From: Bacillus sp. AFS006103
GTDB lineage: Bacteria > Bacillota > Bacilli > Bacillales > Cytobacillaceae
DNA length: 64,000 nucleotides
Assembly (NCBI GenBank): GCA_002559145.1
Contig: NTXX01000006.1
Location: forward strand, 138,360 to 202,359
Direction: 5' to 3'
Shown one piece after another: positions 17,118 to 24,072 of this stretch (position 1 is the first letter of the stretch; each line of letters begins with the position of its first letter). Under the pieces are notes generated by a model. That model saw only the letters and a program-made list of their open reading frames with translations. It was not told where the DNA came from and did no database searches. The position numbers and the translations under genes are program-made.

Positions 17118-17280
17118 GAAAAAACAAAAAACGCACTCAGATAAATGAGTGCGTTACTGACAAATAATAACGTAGCTCTTATCTATCAAGGCTTCACACC
17201 CGATGGAATTAGCACAGTGTCTTATTAGACCTGCTGCTGAGGTTTCATAGGGCCAGTCCCTCCACCTCTCTGGATAAGAA
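17118..17280 (-). promoter_or_regulatory. SAM-I (S-box) riboswitch with terminator, controlling mmuP-mmuM
   Basis: The minus strand starts CTTATCCAGAGAGGTGGAGG and continues GGCCCTATGAAACC, GCAGCAGG, then CATCGGGTGTGAAG, the conserved S-box core. It ends in a 10-bp stem (17130-17139 with 17146-17155) followed by a T-rich run. SAM binding should favour the terminator, shutting off methionine-precursor uptake. Confidence 0.93.
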
Positions 17281-17292
17281 ATATTTTTTTAA

Positions 17293-17321
17293 ACTTTATC
17301 AATCTATTAAATAATTGTCAA
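17293..17321 (-). promoter_or_regulatory. Promoter of the SAM riboswitch operon
   Basis: Minus strand TTGACA (17321-17316), 17-base spacer, TAAAGT (17298-17293), immediately upstream of the S-box aptamer. Confidence 0.75.
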
Positions 17322-17660
17322 TATATTTCTGAGTTTTTTAAAATTTTAAAACCTTATAAGCAAAAAATATTATAACTATGCTTATCTAATATAAATTCAA
17401 GTAAAAATTTCACCGTTACTTATGGTAAGGTTCCCCGCACCTAACTAATTGGCGGTTTAGAGTTATATTACAGTAGTATCAATACCTCCTCATCATAAGC
17501 TTTGTCTATTTCCTATCATTCACAACCAAAATCCCATCCAAAGTATTTTAATAATGATGAAGAAAGTAAAGTTCGCCCTTTATCATTTTTCTATGTTTCT
17601 TATAGCAATTGTAATAATTTTTGATTTAAGAGTGACAATAATTAGAAAGGAGTGGTTAAA
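17322..17660. other. Intergenic region between mmuP promoter and DUF3231 gene
   Basis: AT-rich. It contains the att-like repeat A (17416-17433) and the upstream region of the DUF3231 gene. No other gene is apparent. Confidence 0.6.
17416..17433 (-). repeat. att-like rlmH-tail repeat A
   Basis: Minus-strand GAACCTTACCATAAGTAA; with the codons before it, it reads RCGEPYHK-stop. The ~25 bases upstream (AAACCGCCA, then TTAG) resemble the same position in repeat C. It lies between mmuP and the DUF3231 gene. Confidence 0.75.
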
Positions 17661-18668
17661 ATGAGTCAGACAAAGAACAACATACCCTTCATAGAATTAA
17701 CGGCAAACGAAGTATCTAACCTTTGGTCTTCCTATTTAAAGAGCAGTATGGAACAAAGACTTTTGGAATATTTTTTTGCAAGCACAGAAGATAGCGAAAT
17801 AAAACAAGTGATAGAAAAGATGTTAGATCAATCTAAAAAGAGCATTTATGAACTCAAGGAGATTTTTATCAAAGAAAATCTTACTATTCCTCATGGTTTT
17901 ACTGAAGAAGACGTAAGGATTGACGCACTCAAAGTTTTTTCCGATACATTTATTTTGTATTTTTGTTTTGATCTAACACACCTTTCGATGAGTACATATC
18001 CAATTGCATTATCAGATTGCACCAGAAACGATGTTAGAGATCATTTTCAAGTAAACATTGCATTTTCCGTAAAAATCCAGAATGAAATCGTAGCATTAAT
18101 GTTATCACAAGGAGTATATTTGAAACATCCCCAAGTAGAGATAGATAGTGATGTAGAATTTGCTGATACCATGATATATCTCAATGGCTTTTTTGGTGGT
18201 TCAAGACCTCTAAATTCTGCTGAAATTGCTAATTTATCCAGAATTGTTCATAGAGCACAGTTTTCAAAAATGGTCTTTGTCACTTTTAGTAAATTAGCGA
18301 ATGCAAAAGAGTTAAAACAACATTTTAGTAAAGGTAGAGATGGAATCAAAAAAGTATTAGATTCACTTCAAGAAGTTCTTGAAAAAGAAAATATTCCGAT
18401 ATCAGCATCAGGGGACTATAAAATTTCCGATGTAGAGATGTCTCCATTCTCTGATAAGTTAATGTTGTTTTTTGTAAATACTTGTCTGGGAATTTTTTGT
18501 TTTGCCATGATAAATCAGTCTATGACTTCCAGTTTAAGAACGGATATAGTTTATAAATTAGGCAAAATATCTGACGATATGAAGAAGTATTATGGACTAG
18601 GTTTACTTTTAGCGATAAAAGAAAAATGGTTAGAACAACCTCCTCAAGCAGTGGATAGAAAAGTTTAG
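17661..18668 (+). CDS. DUF3231 family protein
   Basis: 335-residue soluble, helix-rich protein made of two similar halves (about residues 10-165 and 175-330), each looking like a four-helix bundle. The halves open with IPFIELTANEVSNLWSSYLK and RPLNSAEIANLSRIVHRAQF. Such proteins are common in spore-forming Bacillaceae; their function is unknown to me. I start at ATG 17661 because AAAGGAG ends eight bases before it and overlaps the alternative GTG at 17652. It is the only gene between rlmH and repeat A and runs opposite to the other cassette genes. Confidence 0.8.
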   Translation: MSQTKNNIPFIELTANEVSNLWSSYLKSSMEQRLLEYFFASTEDSEIKQVIEKMLDQSKKSIYELKEIFIKENLTIPHGFTEEDVRIDALKVFSDTFILYFCFDLTHLSMSTYPIALSDCTRNDVRDHFQVNIAFSVKIQNEIVALMLSQGVYLKHPQVEIDSDVEFADTMIYLNGFFGGSRPLNSAEIANLSRIVHRAQFSKMVFVTFSKLANAKELKQHFSKGRDGIKKVLDSLQEVLEKENIPISASGDYKISDVEMSPFSDKLMLFFVNTCLGIFCFAMINQSMTSSLRTDIVYKLGKISDDMKKYYGLGLLLAIKEKWLEQPPQAVDRKV

Positions 18669-18740
18669 TAAAAGATATTACCTTATGTTAATAATAATAA
18701 CTCTAAAAATCGGCATCACTTTCAGTACGATTTACCGCAT

Positions 18741-18771
18741 AAAAAAAGCAGCCGTACATTCAGCTGCTTTT
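18741..18771. terminator. Bidirectional terminator between DUF3231 gene and rlmH
   Basis: Stem AAAAGCAGC / GCTGCTTTT with a ten-base loop and A/T tracts on both sides; serves the convergent rlmH and DUF3231 transcripts. Confidence 0.75.
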
Positions 18772-18824
18772 CGTACTTATTTTAAATTTCCCAAAATGCC
18801 ATTTTATAAAAATAAAAACTGCCT

Positions 18825-18842
18825 CTATTTATGGTACGGTTC
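18825..18842 (-). repeat. rlmH 3' end, attachment-site copy
   Basis: GAACCGTACCATAAATAG, the last six codons of rlmH including stop; reference copy for repeats A, B and C. Confidence 0.75.
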
Positions 18843-19304
18843 ATTCCGATTAATCCGAAACGCTCGGTAAATTTGCTCCACAAGTATCAATCTCATCAAC
18901 TGATGAGGGTAGGTCATCCGTGAAAAGGAAAGCTGTTCATTGGATCTATTGATGACATCCTCACTTAAGCCCAATGACCCGCCAATTACAAAGGCAATTT
19001 TACTTTTTCCATAGGTAGCCAGTTTATCTAATGAATCAGCTAGTTCTTCGGACGATCCTAATTTTCCTTGAATCGCTAAGGCAATGACATATGTATCCTG
19101 GCTGATCTTTGCTAATATCCGTTCGCCTTCTTTTTGCTTTACCTGGACCATTTCCAACCCACTTAATTCTTCGGGTGCTTTTTCATCAGCCACTTCAATC
19201 ATTTCAACTTTTGCATACGCAGTTAGTCGCTTTAAATATTCCTCAATACCCTGTTTTAAATATTTCTCTTTCAATTTACCAACCGTAATAATAGAGATAT
19301 TCAC
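18825..19304 (-). CDS. rlmH: 23S rRNA (pseudouridine1915-N3)-methyltransferase RlmH
   Basis: SPOUT-class methyltransferase that methylates pseudouridine 1915 in 23S rRNA helix 69. With the GTG start at 19304 it is 159 residues, the standard length, and begins [22 protein letters not shown] lies eight bases upstream. The SAM-binding region [13 protein letters not shown] and the C-terminus [23 protein letters not shown] are conserved. Called yydA in B. subtilis and orfX in staphylococci. Its final 18 bases are the sequence repeated three times further left, so this gene appears to be the integration target. Confidence 0.96.
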   Translation of the reverse strand: MNISIITVGKLKEKYLKQGIEEYLKRLTAYAKVEMIEVADEKAPEELSGLEMVQVKQKEGERILAKISQDTYVIALAIQGKLGSSEELADSLDKLATYGKSKIAFVIGGSLGLSEDVINRSNEQLSFSRMTYPHQLMRLILVEQIYRAFRINRNEPYHK

Positions 19305-19350
19305 AATCCACAACCCTTTTCAACTTGATTACAAACAGCTTACAAACAAG

Positions 19351-19541
19351 TTATCCACAGAAGTTATCCACATATTCACAATTTTTATCCACATCTTGTA
19401 TGGAATCACTTGTTCGCCACCATATATGTTGCTGGATTTTGACAATATTCACAGCTTGTTGATAAGTTATCCCCATCTACTTTTGATAATACCGGAAATG
19501 TCATAAATTCATCCACAATGTCATCTAAGGCAATATCCACA
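19351..19541. promoter_or_regulatory. DnaA-box cluster upstream of rlmH
   Basis: Three perfect TTATCCACA boxes (19351, 19364, 19385) plus one-mismatch boxes at 19467, 19509 and 19533, all on one strand. B. subtilis has an oriC-outside DnaA-box cluster at yydA (rlmH) that titrates DnaA, so this is probably its counterpart. Part of the cluster lies in the small CxxH/CxxC gene. Confidence 0.75.
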
Positions 19542-19564
19542 TGCTCTTCACAGCTATAAATCAT
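19406..19564 (-). CDS. Small CxxH/CxxC protein (BA_5709 family)
   Basis: A 52-residue protein beginning MIYSCEEHVDIALDD, with C5xxH8 and C38xxC41 pairs that probably bind one zinc ion. It fits the small CxxH/CxxC family usually found next to rlmH in Bacillus. An AAAGG lies about a dozen bases upstream of the ATG. It lies between htrC and rlmH in the same orientation. Function unknown. DnaA boxes overlap its coding sequence. Confidence 0.82.
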   Translation of the reverse strand: MIYSCEEHVDIALDDIVDEFMTFPVLSKVDGDNLSTSCEYCQNPATYMVANK

Positions 19565-19664
19565 TTTTCAGTTCAACCTTTCTATACATATTCGTTAATG
19601 TTATTGTTTGCTTTAAAGCATCCTGTCATACGAACGGACACTGTAACTTATTCATAATACCACA

Positions 19665-19700
19665 GAAAAAAACAGGAAAGTGAAATCTTCACCTTCCTGC
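19665..19700 (-). terminator. Terminator after htrC
   Basis: A 13-bp stem (GCAGGAAGGTGAA arm) with a three-base loop, followed by seven T on the minus strand. Confidence 0.88.
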
Positions 19701-19713
19701 TAATTATGGAGCA

Positions 19714-20955
19714 TTATTGAGTTGTATCTCCTGTTAATGTTAATGTGGTTTGTTTCAATTTACCATCACGGTAATATTTAATCTTCATTTGCTCGCCAAT
19801 TTTCTTTTTCTGATACAAGTGTTTTCGGAGATCGATTACGTCGTTAATTTTTTCTCCGTCCATCTCTACAATAACATCTAACTCTTTCATTCCAGCTTGA
19901 GCTGCGGGTGAATTCGGAACGACTTGTCGTAAAGCAACCCCATAATTAATATTTCGAGGCAGTTTCAATGCCTCTTCTTGATAGTAGGCTGGAATTTCAG
20001 AGACTGATTTCAAATCGACTCCCATGTATGGGCGTTTAACTGTACCAAACTTTTCAAGGTCGTCAATGATTGGGCGTGCGGAGTTGATTGGAATTGATAA
20101 ACCGATTCCTTCAACCGCATTTTGGGCAATTTTCATCGAGTTAATTCCAATTAGCTGGCCGGCAATATTAATTAAGGCACCGCCGCTGTTTCCAGGATTG
20201 ATCGCTGCATCGGTTTGTAGTACTTCTGCATTCCAGTCGATTAATCCATCCTGATTAATATCAACGGGAATGGTCCGCTTCAGTCCAGAGATAATTCCTT
20301 GTGTAACCGACCCCGAAAAGGTGGCGCCAAGCGGGTTCCCGATTGCGATTACAGGTTCACCCATTTTTAAGCTATCAGAATCACCGAATTCAGCAACCTT
20401 TTTAATCTTGTCCGCATCGACTTCAAGCACAGCCAAATCGGTCCAAACATCACTGCCGAGCAGTTTTGCAGGGATCTTTGTGCCATCACTAAAGCTTACT
20501 TCCAGCTTTGTCGCCCCTTCCACGACATGATGGTTGGTGACAACAAAGGCTTTACCTCCAGCCTTCTTATAGACAACACCTGACCCCGTACCAGCAGCCT
20601 CTTCCCCTGATGCACCTGCTTCTTCGTCTGACCAAAAACTCGAGGACTGAATGTTGTTGATTCCGACAACAGCGTCCGCAGCTTTTTCAACTGCCTTCGT
20701 TGTATTCGTGTTCACATCATAGGCAATCTGTTTTTGGATGACATTCTGATTATCGTTGGTAGTTGATTCAACTGCATTATTTTTGTTTGTTTCAATTTGG
20801 TAGGGCAGAATACCACGATTGGATAAGGCCGGAATAGCTATGATAACTAAAATTGCACCAAGTATCGCACCAACGACGCTTGCGAAAAAAATTCCACCTC
20901 TGTTTCCTTTCTGTTCCCTGAAGCGGTTTTGTGAATGATCATCATAATAACCCAC
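19714..20955 (-). CDS. htrC: HtrA-like membrane-anchored serine protease (HtrC/YyxA)
   Basis: 413-residue trypsin-like protease with a PDZ domain that degrades misfolded or cell-envelope proteins outside the membrane. One transmembrane anchor lies at about residues 21-43. The catalytic triad is H143 (VVTNHHVVEG), D173 (WTDLAVLEV) and S257 (GNSGGALI). The PDZ domain spans about 310-400. It follows the walRKHIJ genes, as yyxA does in B. subtilis, but a strong terminator after walJ suggests its own promoter. Confidence 0.93.
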   Translation of the reverse strand: MGYYDDHSQNRFREQKGNRGGIFFASVVGAILGAILVIIAIPALSNRGILPYQIETNKNNAVESTTNDNQNVIQKQIAYDVNTNTTKAVEKAADAVVGINNIQSSSFWSDEEAGASGEEAAGTGSGVVYKKAGGKAFVVTNHHVVEGATKLEVSFSDGTKIPAKLLGSDVWTDLAVLEVDADKIKKVAEFGDSDSLKMGEPVIAIGNPLGATFSGSVTQGIISGLKRTIPVDINQDGLIDWNAEVLQTDAAINPGNSGGALINIAGQLIGINSMKIAQNAVEGIGLSIPINSARPIIDDLEKFGTVKRPYMGVDLKSVSEIPAYYQEEALKLPRNINYGVALRQVVPNSPAAQAGMKELDVIVEMDGEKINDVIDLRKHLYQKKKIGEQMKIKYYRDGKLKQTTLTLTGDTTQ

Positions 20956-21102
20956 TTTGCACCATTCCTCACTTTCCGAAAGATTGCTACCGTTTATTTT
21001 GGCTTATACTTACAATTATACTCATTCTACTTGAAATTACTAAATAATTACCTTGCGTTAATCAAAACTTACGACTTTGTTCATAGTTTTTTCATATCTT
21101 AT

Positions 21103-21143
21103 AAAAAAAAGAATGAAGTGCCTGTAAAATAGGCTCTTCATTC
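21103..21143 (-). terminator. Terminator after walJ
   Basis: Long stem GAATGAAG-GCCT / AGGC-CTTCATTC followed by eight T on the minus strand; ends the walRKHIJ operon. Confidence 0.9.
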
Positions 21144-21155
21144 TTTTAAAATACG

Positions 21156-21950
21156 CTACACGGCGGTTAATGCTGTTGGGATTTTCGGGTCGGTATCATA
21201 AAGCCCGAATTGTTCGCCTACAATTAGCCCTCGCTCCTGGAGCGTCTGGGTTACGGCCATTTTGGCTAAGTCCTTCATGTTATTGTCCATACTTAAATGG
21301 GCAAGGTAAATCCGCTTTGTCTGATCGCCTACTACATCGCTCATTGCGAAGGCTGCGTCCTCATTAGAAACATGGCCAACATCACTTAAAATCCTTCGTT
21401 TAATGTTCCATGGATATCTGCCCATCCGCAGCATTTGAACATCATGGTTGGATTCAAAAATATACACGTCGGCATTGGAGATGGTTCCTTTCATCCTGTC
21501 ACTTACATAACCTGTATCAGTAATTAAGACAAGTTTCTTCCCTCCATGATGGAAAACGTAAAACATCGGTTCCGCTGCATCATGTGATACCCCGAAGGAT
21601 TCAATATCAACGGCACCAAAGCTCTTCACGGTTTCCATATTGAAAACAAACTTTTGCTCTGTTGGAATGGCACCGACATTGTGTTCCATCGCCCGCCAGG
21701 TTTTTTCATTCGCATAGACTGGCAAGTGATACTTACGAGCGAGAATCCCTATTCCTTTAATATGGTCACTATGTTCATGGGTAACAAATATCCCGGAAAG
21801 CTTGCTAATATCACGATCAATTTGACTGAACAGCGCCTCCATTTGCTTCCCGCTAAACCCGGCATCCACTAGAAACGAATGTTCATCTGACTCCACATAA
21901 AGGGCGTTCCCCGTACTCCCGCTTGCAAGAATGCTATAACTTAAAGACAT
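21156..21950 (-). CDS. walJ: Metallo-beta-lactamase-fold protein WalJ (YycJ)
   Basis: 264-residue MBL-fold hydrolase. The metal-binding motif [10 protein letters not shown] is at about residues 56-65, with further ligands in GVSHDAAEP and ITDTGYVSD. YycJ/WalJ proteins belong to the essential Wal operon and are linked to coordinating cell division with replication, with 5'-3' exonuclease activity reported in relatives. Last gene of the operon, starting six bases after walI ends. No signal peptide, so cytoplasmic. Confidence 0.92.
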   Translation of the reverse strand: MSLSYSILASGSTGNALYVESDEHSFLVDAGFSGKQMEALFSQIDRDISKLSGIFVTHEHSDHIKGIGILARKYHLPVYANEKTWRAMEHNVGAIPTEQKFVFNMETVKSFGAVDIESFGVSHDAAEPMFYVFHHGGKKLVLITDTGYVSDRMKGTISNADVYIFESNHDVQMLRMGRYPWNIKRRILSDVGHVSNEDAAFAMSDVVGDQTKRIYLAHLSMDNNMKDLAKMAVTQTLQERGLIVGEQFGLYDTDPKIPTALTAV

Positions 21951-21956
21951 ACTATT

Positions 21957-22757
21957 TCACTCCACTTTACTATTTTCGTCGCTGTTAAATTGGATAATCT
22001 GCCCTTCAAATGCGTTCACAAACAGGCTCTCCTTGCCATTGACCTCAAAACGCCACGTTGGCGCCAAAACTTGGGAGGCAGCCAACTGAATAAGCGTGGA
22101 GTAGCCCAGTTCTATCCTCGTAATGTGGCTCTTTGACTTCAACATCCCTTTCTGGTGCAAAGTTTCAATTGCCTTTAACGGCTGAAGGATTTCTTCCTTA
22201 GCTGTTAACTTTTCCATTTCCTCCAGAAGGGTCTGTTCATATGACACAATTTGATTCTTTTCATCTAATTTAAAGGTAATCATCCCATTAATATTTTTAT
22301 ATAAAGGGTAATTCTCAGATTGTTGATAGTAAGTGATCGTTTCATCCTTATCACTTTTCTCACCAAATTGGTAATCCTCACCATTAAGAACATTTTTATT
22401 TAAAAAGGCAGACAGCTCGGCTGGTTCAAACTTAGCCGTTAACTGCAAGGGCTTTTCTAAAATGGCATGAAGAGTGGTTGTCCCTGCTCCTCTAATCATC
22501 ACAGGCTCGCCCTTCAGCTTATCAATATCCACCTTAGTAAACACCTTGGGCTTGGCACTAAGATACTGAGCTTGAATGGGATCCTTAGGAAGATCCTTAT
22601 ATGTGATCTCATCTGCCTTCAGTTTTTCTTCAAACGAGGCTTCCGTAATGACCTCATATTTATTGGCATCACGGATTTTCATAAATTGAAATAAGAGATA
22701 AACATCTAAAATTAAAAACGTGATGATAAAAATCGTTTTTATCTTACTCCAATCCAT
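21957..22757 (-). CDS. walI: WalI (YycI), WalK-regulating membrane protein
   Basis: 266-residue protein with one N-terminal transmembrane helix (MDWSKIKTIFIITFLILDVYLLFQ) and an extracytoplasmic YycH/YycI-type domain. With WalH it binds WalK and tunes its kinase activity (negatively in B. subtilis, positively in S. aureus). Its start lies within the end of walH, so the two are translationally coupled and probably made in equal amounts. Confidence 0.92.
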   Translation of the reverse strand: MDWSKIKTIFIITFLILDVYLLFQFMKIRDANKYEVITEASFEEKLKADEITYKDLPKDPIQAQYLSAKPKVFTKVDIDKLKGEPVMIRGAGTTTLHAILEKPLQLTAKFEPAELSAFLNKNVLNGEDYQFGEKSDKDETITYYQQSENYPLYKNINGMITFKLDEKNQIVSYEQTLLEEMEKLTAKEEILQPLKAIETLHQKGMLKSKSHITRIELGYSTLIQLAASQVLAPTWRFEVNGKESLFVNAFEGQIIQFNSDENSKVE

Positions 22758-24072
22758 GCTGCAAACCTCCTAAGTCTTCCATCGTAATCTGTCCCCAGGT
22801 TTTGCCATAGCGATAGAACCAGGCAGGTTCTAAAACGATTAGCTTATTCTCGTCGGTATCCCTTTCTAGAGAATAGCCCAGGACCATTTCCTCAAGAAGG
22901 CTCGGCTTAAAGTTCTTTTTGTTCTGGATAAATTTCAGTGCATCATGTCCTGATGGGCGAGTTACCTTTTTCATTTCAGTGGTTAGCGGAAGCTCTAATG
23001 CAATGTTTGGCCGAATATATTTATTGATTTCATCTCGACCCCACACCTCACTAATTTCAGAAATTCCATTACCGTTAAAGACGGGATAGCCCTCCGTGTT
23101 ATATAAACGAAAGGTAACGGAGTGCGTAAATTCATTTTTATAAACATAACGATATGGGTCTGTCCAGCCGCCATGCTCATTCACAAAGTCAATGCTTCGT
23201 TTGACTAAATCATAAGAACTGTTGACATAATTCTCCTCAACCGTAGGATTGACATAGCGAAGGACATTGCTTTCAAAGTTGACCGTCATTTTACTAGAAT
23301 CGCTCGTATACTCCTCAACTGGAGGCACCGAGCTTTTTTGTACAAAACTAGGGTCGCTGAACAGGGCATCTTTGAATTCCTCTGAATCAAGAGTAACGGG
23401 CAAATACTTATAAGTCGTCATTTCAGTTTCAGTTTCCGGCAGGAAAATCGTCCGCCATTCTGAAGCTTCATAAGCAAAATAGCGTGGGTAATGCGCTGCC
23501 TTCTTATAATAATCACGTATAAATTCAGTTAAATTCGCTGAGGAAACGTGGCTAATATACACTTGCTGGTCTTCAGTGGACACAAAATAAACAATCCCGT
23601 TTTCCTTGTCTGAATTCCCCACATTAATAATGATTCGATTAAAGTTGAAGGAAGGTATTTTTTTCGCTTCTATATTTAAGACACTGCGGTATAATTCAAT
23701 CGGTACTTCTCCCGGGAAAATAATTTCAGTGCTGCCGCTCCCATGGGTTAAATCCTTGATATTTCTCACTTCACTTGTATACCTTTTTACATCAAAAAAG
23801 GCCCATCTGCTTAATTCCTTACTTATCTTTTCGATTTCGTCCGTGTTGTTCGTACCGTAATGCTGACCTTTTACATGATAAAATACCTGATCAGGTCGAA
23901 CAATTTTTTGAACCTCTTGTTTTTCACTGACTGTGACTTCTTTTACATAGCTGCCATTTTCCATCGTTTTATAATTGGGCTGATAGGTCCAAAGATTCCA
24001 TGTTAAAAGAATACTAACTAAGACTAAAAATGTTAAAATCCCTGATTTAATATTTTCGTATCTCATGACCAT
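22744..24072 (-). CDS. walH: WalH (YycH), WalK-regulating membrane protein
   Basis: 442-residue bitopic protein: short cytoplasmic tail, transmembrane helix at about residues 8-26 (ILTFLVLVSILLTWNLW), then a large extracytoplasmic YycH domain. It forms a complex with WalI and WalK. It overlaps walK by ten bases and walI by 14 bases. Length and order agree with other Bacillaceae. Confidence 0.92.
   Translation of the reverse strand: MVMRYENIKSGILTFLVLVSILLTWNLWTYQPNYKTMENGSYVKEVTVSEKQEVQKIVRPDQVFYHVKGQHYGTNNTDEIEKISKELSRWAFFDVKRYTSEVRNIKDLTHGSGSTEIIFPGEVPIELYRSVLNIEAKKIPSFNFNRIIINVGNSDKENGIVYFVSTEDQQVYISHVSSANLTEFIRDYYKKAAHYPRYFAYEASEWRTIFLPETETEMTTYKYLPVTLDSEEFKDALFSDPSFVQKSSVPPVEEYTSDSSKMTVNFESNVLRYVNPTVEENYVNSSYDLVKRSIDFVNEHGGWTDPYRYVYKNEFTHSVTFRLYNTEGYPVFNGNGISEISEVWGRDEINKYIRPNIALELPLTTEMKKVTRPSGHDALKFIQNKKNFKPSLLEEMVLGYSLERDTDENKLIVLEPAWFYRYGKTWGQITMEDLGGLQHGLE

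Larger units (their letters stand above)
10431..18842. mobile_element. Tandem array of three SCC-like cassettes at the 3' end of rlmH (inferred)
   Basis: Four copies of an 18-bp sequence fitting GAACCKTAYCATRARTAR on the minus strand lie at 18825-18842 (rlmH 3' end), 17416-17433, 14724-14741 and 10431-10448, all in one orientation. They bound segments of about 1.4, 2.7 and 4.3 kb. Each carries a different cargo: DUF3231; S-methylmethionine use; biotin transport plus acyl-CoA enzymes. Staphylococcal SCC elements integrate at exactly this part of rlmH (orfX). No ccr recombinase is in the window, so mobility would need one in trans or further left. Confidence 0.6.

Noticed and set aside
17652..17660. 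GTG at 17652 as the DUF3231 start
   Set aside because: The Shine-Dalgarno AAAGGAG overlaps this codon; ATG 17661 has proper spacing.
1..18842. A ccr-type recombinase, integrase or transposase gene in the accessory region
   Set aside because: None of the genes here shows recombinase motifs; any such gene must lie outside the window or be lost.
19305..19313. TTG at 19313 as rlmH start
   Set aside because: It would overlap the AAAAGGG site and lengthen the protein beyond the usual 159 residues.
23703..23720. CTCCCGGGAAAA in walH as a Noc-binding site
   Set aside because: Only the central CCCGGG and a few flanking bases fit; several mismatches to the Noc consensus in a coding region.
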